64,000 nucleotides of DNA, from contig CAIJIT010000139.1 in the NCBI GenBank assembly GCA_903820745.1, positions 30,927-94,926 of the forward strand, read 5' to 3'. Shown here piece after piece: positions 52,396-60,535 of the stretch. Every line of letters starts with the position of its first letter. Position 1 is the first letter of the stretch. The notes below the pieces were generated by a model that saw only the letters and a list, made by a program, of their open reading frames with translations, made no database searches and was not told where the DNA came from. Source of the stretch: an uncultured Burkholderiales bacterium. Lineage in GTDB: Bacteria; Pseudomonadota; Gammaproteobacteria; Burkholderiales; Burkholderiaceae_C. A program made the translations under genes and the position numbers.

Positions 52396-53802
52396 CTAAG
52401 GGCCGAAGATTTTTCCGGGGTTGAGAATTCTGTTTGGGTCCCATGCCTGCTTGATGCTTTGCATCAAGCCGATCACATCGGGCCCGCATTCGGCCAGCAA
52501 TTTGCTTTTCTTGCCCATGCCGATGCCATGCTCGCCGGTACAGGTACCGCCGACCTTGTTGGCGCGCGCCACCATGGCGCTGTAGACGCGTTCGACCGCT
52601 GCATGTTCCAGTGGCCTGTCTGGCATGGGCATGAAGAGCACATGGAAATTGCCGTCGCCGACATGGCCGAGGATCGGTGCGACCAGACCTTCGCGGTCAA
52701 TGTCTTGCCGCGCGATCGAAACGCATTCGGCCAACGCCGACATCGGCACGCAGACATCGGCGACGACGCTGACACATCCCGGGCATAGGGCCAAGGCGGC
52801 AAAATAGGCTTGATGCCGTGCGCGCCATAGTTTCGAGCGGTCTTCCGGGCGGGTTGCCCACATGAAGTCGACGCCGCCATTCTCGGCAGCGACTTGCTGC
52901 GCCGCTTCGGTCTGCTCCTTGACTGCCGAGGCGCTGCCGTGGAATTCAAAAAACAGCGTCGGCAGCTCTGGCAGGCTGAGCTGGGAATATTGATTGCATG
53001 CCCTCACCTGGTGTTCGTCGAGAAATTCAATGCGTGCAAAGGGCAGGCCGCTCAGCGACAACTCGGTCACCACATTGACCGCATCAGCCAAGGTCGGGAA
53101 GGCGCAACTGGCAGCTGCCACCTCGACCGGCAAGGGATGCAGGCGCAGGGTAATTTCAGTGATGATGCCCAGCGTTCCTTCGGAGCCGACCATCAAGTGC
53201 ACCAGGTCATAGCCCGCCGACGATTTGCGCGCGCGCGTCCCAAGGCGCACTAGTCGGCCATCGGCCAACGCGACTTCGAGCGCCATCACGTTGTGCAACA
53301 TCGACCCGTAGCGCATTGTTGTGGTGCCGGACGCCCTTGTCGACACCATGCCGCCGATGCTCGCATTGGCGCCCGGATCGACCGGAAAGAACAAGCCTGT
53401 GCCCTTCAGATGCGCGTTCAGCGACTCGCGCATGATGCCGGGCTGGACCACGCAGTCGCTGTCTTCCAGATTGACCGTCAGCACCGCATCCATTCTCGAC
53501 ATGTCGATGCAAACGCCGCCGTGGGGCGCACTGACATGGCCTTCGAGCGAACTGCCGACGCCGAAGCCGATCACCGCGACGCCGCGCGAATTGCAACAGC
53601 TCAGGATCTCGCAAACCTCTTGCTTGTTGATCGGCCACACCACCACATCGGGCGCCATGCTGGTCGACAGCCCCTCGCCGCGGGAATGCTGGGACCGCAC
53701 TGCCCGGGAGATGCTGACCCGGTCACCGTAGCTAGACTGCAAGCGGGCGATGACTTGCTCGATCGCGCCGGCTGGCGTCAAGAAGGCGTCTTGGATGGTC
53801 AT
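52396..53802 (-). CDS. FAD-linked 2-hydroxyacid dehydrogenase (GlcD/D-lactate dehydrogenase type)
   Basis: 468 residues. The vanillyl-alcohol-oxidase-type FAD domain has GVAVIGFGVGSSLEGH, PVDPGANASIGGMVSTRASGT and GSEGTLGIITEITLRLHP, and the C-terminal domain has GHVGDGNFHVLF and CTGEHGIGMGKK with metal-binding His residues. This is the D-lactate/glycolate/2-hydroxyglutarate dehydrogenase family. It might oxidise a hydroxy acid released from the ester substrate. The ATG at 53802 starts the recognisable protein. It lies 31 bases after gntR and 57 before the receptor gene. Confidence 0.85.
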   Translation of the reverse strand: MTIQDAFLTPAGAIEQVIARLQSSYGDRVSISRAVRSQHSRGEGLSTSMAPDVVVWPINKQEVCEILSCCNSRGVAVIGFGVGSSLEGHVSAPHGGVCIDMSRMDAVLTVNLEDSDCVVQPGIMRESLNAHLKGTGLFFPVDPGANASIGGMVSTRASGTTTMRYGSMLHNVMALEVALADGRLVRLGTRARKSSAGYDLVHLMVGSEGTLGIITEITLRLHPLPVEVAAASCAFPTLADAVNVVTELSLSGLPFARIEFLDEHQVRACNQYSQLSLPELPTLFFEFHGSASAVKEQTEAAQQVAAENGGVDFMWATRPEDRSKLWRARHQAYFAALALCPGCVSVVADVCVPMSALAECVSIARQDIDREGLVAPILGHVGDGNFHVLFMPMPDRPLEHAAVERVYSAMVARANKVGGTCTGEHGIGMGKKSKLLAECGPDVIGLMQSIKQAWDPNRILNPGKIFGP

Positions 53803-53833
53803 CAGGAAATTTTTGCTTGGTTTTGGCAGGGAT

Positions 53834-54598
53834 TTAGTCAGCTGTCCGTCGCACTTTGTCCGGGGCGGGCTGCTCGTTTGAGCGAGCTTCCTCGCGCTCG
53901 ACATGGATCAGCGCCAAGTCGAAGTGGTAGGACATGGCCGAGGCGGCACCCACCGCATCACCTGCGCAAATCCTCGCCACCAGCACTTCATGGGCGTCGA
54001 TGACGCGGATCAACTCGGCCGGGCTACGGCTGTCATTGAGGTGCATGCGCGACGAAGCTTCGACCGGCGAGCGCAACGCGCCCAGCAGCATCGTGTTGAG
54101 CGGATTGCCGCTGGCTTCGGCGATAACGTTGTGAATCGCCATGTCACTGGCAACACGACGGGCTGAGTCGGCGCCCGCTGCACGCATCTGGCCTACCAGT
54201 TCACGCAGGCAAAGCCGTTGCGCATCGCTGGCGTAGCGCGCTGCCAATTGGGCTGATTGCAGTTCGATGGCGCGGCGGGTTTCCAGAACATGGGCGACGC
54301 TGACCTGGGCTGTATTCAGCGCGTAGTCGAATACCTGCAGCAAGACATTCGGGTCGATCGGGCGCAAGCGCGGTTTGCGCCCGCCCTCAATTTCCAGGAT
54401 GCCCAAAGCGGCAAGCGTCCGATAAGCTTCGCGCACGCTGCCGCGGCTGACCTGCAAATCTTTGCCGATCTGGACCTCGCTTGGCACCTCGTCGCCAGGC
54501 CGCAGTTGTTCCTTGTTGATTAGCGCCAGCAAATGCCGCGCAACCTGAGCCGACAGGGTGGGCCGCTCCATCATCGATAAAACCTTGATCGAACCCAT
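53834..54598 (-). CDS. GntR-family (FadR-type) regulator
   Basis: 254 residues. The winged helix-turn-helix has LRPGDEVPSEVQIGKDLQVSRGSVREAYRTL in outline. The FCD domain has AIHNVIAEASGNP and a later AHEVLVARICAGD with ligand His residues. It heads the minus-strand operon and is divergent from the hydrolase at 54796. A perfect palindrome 50 bases upstream is its likely operator. Regulators of this type commonly respond to hydroxy acids or acyl-CoA, matching the GlcD-type enzyme next to it. Confidence 0.9.
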   Translation of the reverse strand: MGSIKVLSMMERPTLSAQVARHLLALINKEQLRPGDEVPSEVQIGKDLQVSRGSVREAYRTLAALGILEIEGGRKPRLRPIDPNVLLQVFDYALNTAQVSVAHVLETRRAIELQSAQLAARYASDAQRLCLRELVGQMRAAGADSARRVASDMAIHNVIAEASGNPLNTMLLGALRSPVEASSRMHLNDSRSPAELIRVIDAHEVLVARICAGDAVGAASAMSYHFDLALIHVEREEARSNEQPAPDKVRRTAD

Positions 54599-54647
54599 TG
54601 AATTCCCCGTGAACTTGCCGCAAGCCTAACGTCAGTTTTCTAACCTG

Positions 54648-54661
54648 TCAAACATGTTTGA
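54648..54661. promoter_or_regulatory. Perfect 14-base palindrome, candidate GntR operator
   Basis: TCAAACATGTTTGA reads the same on both strands. It lies between the divergent gntR (start 54598) and hydrolase (start 54796) genes in an AT-rich stretch. Assignment to the neighbouring GntR protein is inference. Confidence 0.5.
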
Positions 54662-54795
54662 TCTGTATTTTGGGCGTTGGACGAATATTTGCGGAATTTT
54701 TTCCATTTAAGCTTGGTGAATTACACTCAAGAACGCGGTTATCAATATCAACCTGTATGATAGGTTTGTTCTTCATTTTACAGGGAGTTCTTGCC

Positions 54796-55557
54796 GTGAC
54801 CCAGCCAGCCAAGCCTTCTGAAGCGACATTGCCTGTCTTGATCCTGATCCATGGCGCTACCGGCAATGGCCAGATGTGGCTGCCGGTACAACGCCATCTC
54901 GATCCAGGTTTCAAAGTCCTGACGCCGGATCTACCGGGTCATGGCTCCAGGCGCAATGAGTCATTCACGATGTCGGCTGCGGTCGACACGGTCGTTGCGG
55001 CTGCAAACTCGGTAGCGCCCGCACGGGTCCTATTGGCTGGCGATTCTCTGGGGGGATTTACCGCGATGGCTGCGGCCTCTGCTTTGCCGCCGAGCCAGTT
55101 GGCCGGCCTGGTACTTAGCGGCTGTACGGTCAATTTTAGTGGCCTGGCCTTGCTGCCTTACCTGCTCAGAATCGCAATTCTCAGATTGATGTTTTTGCTG
55201 GTCGGCGAGGACAAGATCGTGCGCGAACGCGTCCCCAAGTTGCTGGTGAGCATGGGAATCAACGTGGATGACGTGCAGGCGATAGTCAAGGCCGGCATCA
55301 GCTTGAGGGTCTGGGAGCAGGCAGTCCATGCCTTGCGCGGGGTCGACTACCGGGCCAGGCTGGCCGCCATCAGCCAGCCGGTGTTGATCGTCAACGGCAG
55401 CAAGGACAAGGGCATGGTGCGCCAGGAGAAGAGTTTCATTGCTGTAGCCCGAGATGCGACTAGCTATCGGTTCGAGGACTGCGAGCATGGCGTCAGCTTG
55501 CTGCGCAGTGCCGGTTTTGCGACCTTGCTGAACGAATTTGGCCTGCTCCTGGCCTGA
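54796..55557 (+). CDS. Alpha/beta-hydrolase, paralogue of the membrane-anchored hydrolase
   Basis: 253 residues from a GTG at 54796, chosen because CAGGGAG lies 8 bases upstream. Earlier ATGs at 54658 and 54757 lack ribosome sites, though the latter would add a hydrophobic N-terminus. The triad is Ser in AGDSLGG, Asp in NGSKDKGMV and His in CEHGVSLL. It closely parallels the protein at 48103 (LPGHGSRR, SLGG.TAMAAAS, LIVNGS) but lacks its anchor, so it is probably cytoplasmic. It shares the intergenic palindrome with gntR, so both units may respond together. Confidence 0.82.
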   Translation: MTQPAKPSEATLPVLILIHGATGNGQMWLPVQRHLDPGFKVLTPDLPGHGSRRNESFTMSAAVDTVVAAANSVAPARVLLAGDSLGGFTAMAAASALPPSQLAGLVLSGCTVNFSGLALLPYLLRIAILRLMFLLVGEDKIVRERVPKLLVSMGINVDDVQAIVKAGISLRVWEQAVHALRGVDYRARLAAISQPVLIVNGSKDKGMVRQEKSFIAVARDATSYRFEDCEHGVSLLRSAGFATLLNEFGLLLA

Positions 55558-55563
55558 ATGCGT

Positions 55564-57330
55564 TCAGTTCTTGTTGCTTATCGCGCTATCGATCGCCTGC
55601 AGTAACTGTTCTTCAAGCACTGGTTTGTGCAACAGCGGCAAGCCCGCAGCATGAGCTTCGCGCAGCCTCTCAGGCGCGGTGTCGCCGCTGATCAGAACCA
55701 CGGGCAGCCTTGGCAGCAGGGCGCGCAGCGAGCGTACGGCGATCAGCCCGTCGTCGCCCGCACCCAGGCGTAAATCGGTCAGCAGCAGGTCGGGGCGGCG
55801 TTGCAGGCTTTGCAGCAGCGCCTCGCGGGTGCTGGCGGCCAAGGTCACTGTGCAGCCATGAGCGCTGAGCAAGGCCTGCATGGCGAGCCGCACCGGCAAC
55901 TCGTCGTCGAGTACCAGCACCTGAAGCTGGCTCAAGCGCGCTAGCGGGCCCTTGGCCAGCAACAGGTCAGGGGCTGCGGCTGCGCCGATGCCCAGGCTGA
56001 AACGGCTGCCCTCACCCGGCTTCGATTGCAGGCTCAGCGGCAGATCGAGCAGACCGGCCAGGCGGCTGACGATAGAAAGCCCCAAGCCAAGCCCTTTGCT
56101 GCGGTCATGTTCGGGGTTGCTGATCTGGTAATACTCGTCAAAGATCCGCTCCTGCTCAGCTGCTGCGATGCCACAGCCCGAATCGGCGATGCTGACGCAC
56201 CAGGCCTCACCTTCAGGCGAGGCGATGACTGCGACGCTGACATGACCCTGCGCGGTGTATTTGATCGCGTTGTCGAGCAGGTTGCGCAGCAGGCGATCGA
56301 GCAGCTGTGGGTCGGTCTCGACAAACGCTTCTGGCGGGCAGTCGAGGCTGAGCTGCAAGCCCTTGCGCTGCGCTTGCGGCTGCAACTCCTGGCACAGCCG
56401 CTCCAGCCAGCGTTGCAGGCTGAAACGCTGCTTGTTGACCGGCACGACTTGCGCATCGAGCTTTGAAATATCGAGCAAACCGTCCATCTGCGAGGCCAGC
56501 GACTGCAAGGCCAGATTCATGTGGCGGCCGATGTCGGCACTGGCAGCGTCGAGCGGGCGCGTCATCAGCGCGGCGCCGAACAGGGTCAGCGTGTGCATTG
56601 GTTGGCGCAAGTCATGGCTGGCTGAAGCGAGGAAGCGGGTCTTGGCCCGGCCGGCAGACTCGGCCTGCTGCAAAGCCAGACGCAATTGCTCATTGGTTCT
56701 GACTTGTTGCTGGCGGATCTGGACCGACTCGACGAACAGGCGATAGGCATCGCGCGCCTGACCGATCAGAAAGCCGCTGAAGGCCAGAATCAGCCCGCCC
56801 AGCAGCCATTTCACGCCTTGGTCCGCCGCCATGGCCGCGCCGCCGCTGACCCAGGCCAGGCTGTTGGCCAAGGTGACCGGCAGCAAGAAGGCCAGCAGCA
56901 CGGGCAGGTAGCCGGCCGTGCTGGCAATCGCCCCGGCGCATAAGCCCAGCAGCAGCATCGTCAGCACCATATGCTGGTAGGGCGAAAGCTGCGGTGCAAA
57001 CAGCAGCGAGCTGCTGAACAGCAAGCCGTTCACCCCGCTCAAACCGGTGACCCATTGCAGGCGCCTTCGCAGCGGTATCCGGTCGAGCTGCGGCAAGCGA
57101 GAGAACAGCTGATGGCGCAAGACCATCAAGGCGCAGACCGAAGCCAGCCACAGGCCGCTGACCCAAAGCGGCGCGACCTGACTGATCATGCCGGCAATCA
57201 TCGAGGCGATCAGCAGGATCGCTGCTGGGACCCGCCAGCCCTGATGCGACAGCAGTTGCAGCAACTCCTGTTCGACGGCGGCGCTTGGCGGCGACTCAGG
57301 TATCGCCAGGGTTTCGGTTTTCAGCAGCAT
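55564..57330 (-). CDS. Hybrid sensor histidine kinase with receiver domain
   Basis: 588 residues. The N-terminal half has about six membrane helices and no large periplasmic domain. A short coiled region leads to the H-box ASHDLRQP (His239), N-box LLRNLLDNAIKY, then DSGCGIA and GLGLGLSIV, and a C-terminal receiver with DDE (475-477), phospho-accepting Asp519 in LLLTDLRLG and a Lys in LLHKPV. I start at the ATG at 57330, with GAGG upstream; the longer frame to 57408 reads through an intergenic repeat. No response regulator adjoins it, so it is an orphan kinase. Confidence 0.9.
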   Translation of the reverse strand: MLLKTETLAIPESPPSAAVEQELLQLLSHQGWRVPAAILLIASMIAGMISQVAPLWVSGLWLASVCALMVLRHQLFSRLPQLDRIPLRRRLQWVTGLSGVNGLLFSSSLLFAPQLSPYQHMVLTMLLLGLCAGAIASTAGYLPVLLAFLLPVTLANSLAWVSGGAAMAADQGVKWLLGGLILAFSGFLIGQARDAYRLFVESVQIRQQQVRTNEQLRLALQQAESAGRAKTRFLASASHDLRQPMHTLTLFGAALMTRPLDAASADIGRHMNLALQSLASQMDGLLDISKLDAQVVPVNKQRFSLQRWLERLCQELQPQAQRKGLQLSLDCPPEAFVETDPQLLDRLLRNLLDNAIKYTAQGHVSVAVIASPEGEAWCVSIADSGCGIAAAEQERIFDEYYQISNPEHDRSKGLGLGLSIVSRLAGLLDLPLSLQSKPGEGSRFSLGIGAAAAPDLLLAKGPLARLSQLQVLVLDDELPVRLAMQALLSAHGCTVTLAASTREALLQSLQRRPDLLLTDLRLGAGDDGLIAVRSLRALLPRLPVVLISGDTAPERLREAHAAGLPLLHKPVLEEQLLQAIDSAISNKN

Positions 57331-57366
57331 CCTTTCATCCTCGTCCCCGAAGCGGGATGCGAATAT

Positions 57367-57430
57367 CCCCTCGATCGGCAGGTCGAATGCACCAGCCCAT
57401 GGCATCAAGTGATGGCAAGTGCCGGGCGAT
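57367..57430. repeat. Duplicated intergenic element, copy A
   Basis: Three exact blocks, CCCCTCGATCGGCAG (57367), CCATGGCATCAAG (57397) and GCCGGGCGAT (57421), recur 4.7 kb away at 62071, 62101 and 62125 with identical spacing. It lies just upstream of the histidine kinase. Read through, it would falsely lengthen that protein by MMPW..F.LPIEG. Confidence 0.65.
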
Positions 57431-57489
57431 AGCGATGATGCCTGGTCGGGAGATCTCGCCCAGGGGTTCAGGAATCAGACCTGACCCGG

Positions 57490-57792
57490 TTGCCGCTGTG
57501 GCCGCTGGACATCCGTGCTCAGCATGTCGAGGCGGTCGCCATGGAGTTGCTGGGGCATGGCGTCGGCCTGACCGATGCGCAGGTGCAAGGCGCGATGGAC
57601 CCGGCTTTGAATGTGCAGATGAAGCAGACTGTCGGCAGCCCGTCGCGACGCAGCATGGACGCGATGTTGCTTTCGCGGCAGGCAAGTGCCGAGGCCGATG
57701 GCCGCAAGCTGCACGAGCGTCAGGCGGCGCTGCTGCAGGCCGATGCCTTGTTGGCGGCAGCCATTGCCGAGCGATTGGGTACCAGCGGCTGA
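57490..57792 (+). CDS. Hypothetical protein
   Basis: 100 residues from a TTG at 57490, or 83 from an ATG at 57541. The sequence is helix-rich (DIRAQHVEAVAMELLGHGVGL, then SRRSMDAMLLSRQASAEADGRKLHER in outline) and Ala-rich at the end, with no family recognised. It has no strong ribosome site. It sits between copy A of the duplicated element and a relic resembling the 5' end of the cytochrome b561 gene, so it may belong to inserted DNA. Confidence 0.4.
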   Translation: MPLWPLDIRAQHVEAVAMELLGHGVGLTDAQVQGAMDPALNVQMKQTVGSPSRRSMDAMLLSRQASAEADGRKLHERQAALLQADALLAAAIAERLGTSG

Positions 57793-57812
57793 GCAGGAAC
57801 GGTTGCTGGCAG

Positions 57813-57850
57813 GACGCCCTCCAACCGAACCCGGCCGCTAGGGTCTGACC
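57813..57850 (+). pseudogene. Relic resembling the 5' end of the cytochrome b561 gene
   Basis: About 38 bases here match 62191-62228, the codons DALPSEPDRYGLV of the intact cytochrome b561 gene, with about six differences and one missing base (GACGCCCT, CCGAACCCG and CCGCTA are shared). The frame then ends in TAG and similarity stops. Together with copy A upstream it looks like a remnant of a duplicated upstream-region-plus-gene-start. Confidence 0.4.
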
Positions 57851-57865
57851 TTGCTCGCCGCGGGT

Positions 57866-58783
57866 CTACTTCAGTTTGCCTGGATCGACCCGGAAAAGCA
57901 CCGGGAACGTCTTGCTCCATTTTTGCCAGCGCAAGGACCCGGCTTCCGAGACCGACCACAGCCGACCTTCATCATCGAAGGCGATGTCTTCCATGCCGAT
58001 GACCATCTCGAAGCTCAACAGGGTTTGGCCGGTCTTGCTGTCGAGTCGTGACAATTGGCCGAACCGGCTTCCGCTGGCGCTTATCCAGAGATTGCCGGCT
58101 TTGTCGAATGCAGCGCCTTGAGCCTCTGGAGGAAGTGCTATCGATCGGCTGGCCGCAGTTTCGTTGACCGTCTTGCCTTTGTGCGTATCGAAAACCGTTA
58201 GAGGGAGGAAATGCCCTTTGGCCTTTGTTGCGTCTTTCTCGTAGGAGCCGATAAACACGGAGTCGCCGTCAAAGTCGACGAACGAGCCCTTTAGTTCTCC
58301 ACTCAAGCTCACCGTGGCGTTGACTGCGTTCGACGAATTTCCCGGTGCGAATGCCGCAGCCATGTCAATCTTGTAGAGCCGGCGCGTATCCGCAGCGATC
58401 AAGAGCCCCTTCCCGGCGTACGCAAGTCCACCCGCGTGCCCACAATCCGCAGGCAGATCGAATTGACCAAGCGTGTTGCCGCTTTCCGGGTCGACCTTGA
58501 AAATCCGGCAGGGTCCCCGATCGACTTTTGTGTCTGTGCTTCGATAGGCAGACAGATAGACCGCGCCGTCGGCCCAAGTCATGCCCTGCGGGACATAACC
58601 GTCGTCGATTCCGGGAGCCCAGATCATTTTTGTGATTGCTTGATCGTTTGCCACAGCGCTTGGCCCGCCCCGTATGTGGCTTGGCTTCTTTCCAAGCACT
58701 TCCATCGCGCTCGCTGTCAGCGGGAGGAACGCGCCAAGCACAACTGCAGTGGCTACTGCGACATTCCTGAAGTGACGATGCAT
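57866..58783 (-). CDS. Exported beta-propeller-like protein
   Basis: 305 residues from the ATG at 58783, which opens a signal peptide (VAVATAVVLGAFLPLTASA). The mature part repeats short blade-like units such as GMTWADGAVYLSAYRST, GLAYAGKGLLIAADTRRLYKID, GAAFDKAGNLWISASGSR and DIAFDDEGRLWSVSEAGSL. This fits an SMP-30/NHL-type propeller in the periplasm. No catalytic function can be assigned. Confidence 0.7.
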   Translation of the reverse strand: MHRHFRNVAVATAVVLGAFLPLTASAMEVLGKKPSHIRGGPSAVANDQAITKMIWAPGIDDGYVPQGMTWADGAVYLSAYRSTDTKVDRGPCRIFKVDPESGNTLGQFDLPADCGHAGGLAYAGKGLLIAADTRRLYKIDMAAAFAPGNSSNAVNATVSLSGELKGSFVDFDGDSVFIGSYEKDATKAKGHFLPLTVFDTHKGKTVNETAASRSIALPPEAQGAAFDKAGNLWISASGSRFGQLSRLDSKTGQTLLSFEMVIGMEDIAFDDEGRLWSVSEAGSLRWQKWSKTFPVLFRVDPGKLK

Positions 58784-58911
58784 GGTCTTTTTCTTCGTCA
58801 AACGTGAAGCTTGTTGGCTCGCGGCAGCGGCGCCAGAGTCCGGGCGACGAACGCTGTTGCACGGCCGGTTGAGTAGCGGGAGGAACAGCACCAATGGGTG
58901 TCTCGGTTGAA

Positions 58912-59379
58912 CTATTTCGATTTCCGCGAGGACCAATGAATTGTTCGGATGACCCAAGCAGCAGGTGTTTTTGTCAGGACCATGAGTTCAGCACCGACCA
59001 GATTTAGAGGCTTCGACTGGTACATGCCTTGCGTTACGCCGGTTGATATTGCCCAGGCAACGTCTCCAACAATGGTGACGTCAATTTTGCTGTGACGGGT
59101 GGGCACTGCCTGTGCGAACTGAATGTCTGCTTGAAGATGATGCTGAAGGTATTCGCTTCTGTTTTCACGATCCCCACCTTCGAGGATTACGGCATCTGGC
59201 GCCAAGAGCCGGGAGACTGCCTGCACGTCAGCTGCCACAAGCGCTGCGTGAAATTCATGCACCACCGACGCGACGGCAGCAGCCTCAGGGTTTGAGTCTT
59301 GAGCATGCACGAGGCTCGTTGATGCCACAAGGAACAGTGCGACAACGCTGGCGAATCGACGAAATGACGAGGTGCTCAT
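58912..59379 (-). CDS. Exported SnoaL/DUF4440-like protein
   Basis: 155 residues. A signal peptide (SVVALFLVASTSLVHA) is followed by a cone-shaped NTF2-like fold: VVHEFHAALVAADVQAVSRLLAPDAVILEGG, an acidic/His central strand and the closing WVIRTIHWSSRK. DUF4440 members have few known functions. The start overlaps the upstream lipoprotein gene's stop in an ATGA, so the two are coupled. Confidence 0.8.
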   Translation of the reverse strand: MSTSSFRRFASVVALFLVASTSLVHAQDSNPEAAAVASVVHEFHAALVAADVQAVSRLLAPDAVILEGGDRENRSEYLQHHLQADIQFAQAVPTRHSKIDVTIVGDVAWAISTGVTQGMYQSKPLNLVGAELMVLTKTPAAWVIRTIHWSSRKSK

Positions 59380-59948
59380 AAGGTGGGTTTCTGCGGGCTT
59401 AGGTTCGAGCTTAGCGGGCTTGACGGACCGTCGTTGGCGCTCTGCTTGAGCGTCAAGTTTGGCGTTGCTGCTTTCCCAGATTGCGCAGGTGGAAGTTCGG
59501 ACCATTTGTATGCGACTGCTCGACCATTTGCATCAAACCAGACGCTTAGTTGAAGTTCTTGCTGTGACACCCTCTCCCACTGGGCCTTGGGAATCAGAAC
59601 TATCTCGGCAAGACCGAGAGTCATAAAGCTGTCGAAGCCTGCCTGCCCAACGCGGCGCTGCTTGTCTAATCTACCCTTGAACGCGTAGTCCGCCATGGTG
59701 GTTGCGCTTTCGCGCGGAAGTAGCAGCGACACCTCACGATCACGCTCCCACAAATCAACGGCTTGAATTTGTGGCACCACATCAACGGACCGCAGCGGGG
59801 GGCCCAGTCGCTTGGCTAGTTCAGCCGCAGTAGTCCCGACTTGTAGCAACGCAGCTTCGTCTGGTTCCGAGTTGGTGATCATCGCAGCGCAACCCGTAAG
59901 GCAGAGAGCCACCGTGATGAAAGCGAACTTTAGTGGGTGCGAGGGCAT
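59376..59948 (-). CDS. Putative lipoprotein
   Basis: 190 residues. The N-terminus has a lipoprotein signal (FITVALCLTGC, lipid-modified Cys expected), then GTTAAELAKRLGPP, a BamE/SmpA-like helix-turn seen in small outer-membrane lipoproteins. The tail is Ser/Pro-rich. The ATG at 59948 is used. Function unknown. Confidence 0.65.
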   Translation of the reverse strand: MPSHPLKFAFITVALCLTGCAAMITNSEPDEAALLQVGTTAAELAKRLGPPLRSVDVVPQIQAVDLWERDREVSLLLPRESATTMADYAFKGRLDKQRRVGQAGFDSFMTLGLAEIVLIPKAQWERVSQQELQLSVWFDANGRAVAYKWSELPPAQSGKAATPNLTLKQSANDGPSSPLSSNLSPQKPTL

Positions 59949-59996
59949 TTGTGCTGCCTGACGTTTGAGCGGGCGACGATGGCAGGATGCCATGCC

Positions 59997-60242
59997 CTAG
60001 CTGGCGAAAATGTACCCAAAGGGACGGTTCCATGCATCTTGGACCTCCTGGATTTGAGCCTCCACCACTGCCGGCGCCTGCCGAATCTGGAAGCCTGACA
60101 GACCTATGTTCGTGGCCAAGTGTACCGAGGGCGTCAGCCAGAATTTCGCTTCGCCTTCCGGATGTGCGACGTGAACTCTTGTCTCTTCACGGGAAAAGAA
60201 GAATAGCCGGAACTGGCCGGCGCGGACGATTGTGGTCGCCAT
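59997..60242 (-). CDS. DUF4160-family protein
   Basis: 81 residues. The sequence TTIVRAGQFRLFFFSREETRVHVAHPEGEAKFWLTPSVHLA (read in outline) has the DUF4160 layout: a strand, the FFxSxE/HVHV region and the KFWL block. Such genes are usually followed by DUF2442 partners in toxin-antitoxin-like pairs. No DUF2442 gene adjoins this copy, but one lies 0.3 kb upstream beside a second DUF4160 gene. Confidence 0.75.
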   Translation of the reverse strand: MATTIVRAGQFRLFFFSREETRVHVAHPEGEAKFWLTPSVHLATNIGLSGFQIRQAPAVVEAQIQEVQDAWNRPFGYIFAS

Positions 60243-60535
60243 GACTGCGGCTGTACCGGAGAGGCGTGTTGCGTAGCCCAGCGCTGGCGCTATGCGGCTT
60301 GCCAGCCTATGTCGTGCCGGAACTTCTCATAACCGGGATCTTTGCATAACGCGACACAGGAGCAGTACGAGTGGCCGAACAGTCTTGCGGAATTGAATGT
60401 CAGCTTGCTGATTTCTAGCGAGGAATTGAGCGACTGCTTCCTCGAGCTCCGGTTGACCGGCTTGGGCATAGTGCCGCAGTTGAGCGCATCGGCTTCAACG
60501 CCAGATGTTGCCAGCGAGGCCCCGTCAACTCTTCC
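60243..60535. other. Gap without a recognised gene
   Basis: On the minus strand short open stretches such as QPELEEAVAQFLARNQ and, in another frame, CKDPGYEKFRHDIGWQ look protein-like but have no start or stop consistent with a gene. They may be remnants of a decayed or frameshifted gene between the two DUF4160 loci. Confidence 0.3.

Noticed and set aside
57285..57848. 187-codon plus-strand frame overlapping the kinase start
   Set aside because: Composition is antisense-like, it runs through the repeat element and has no ribosome site. The frame at 57490 is more protein-like.
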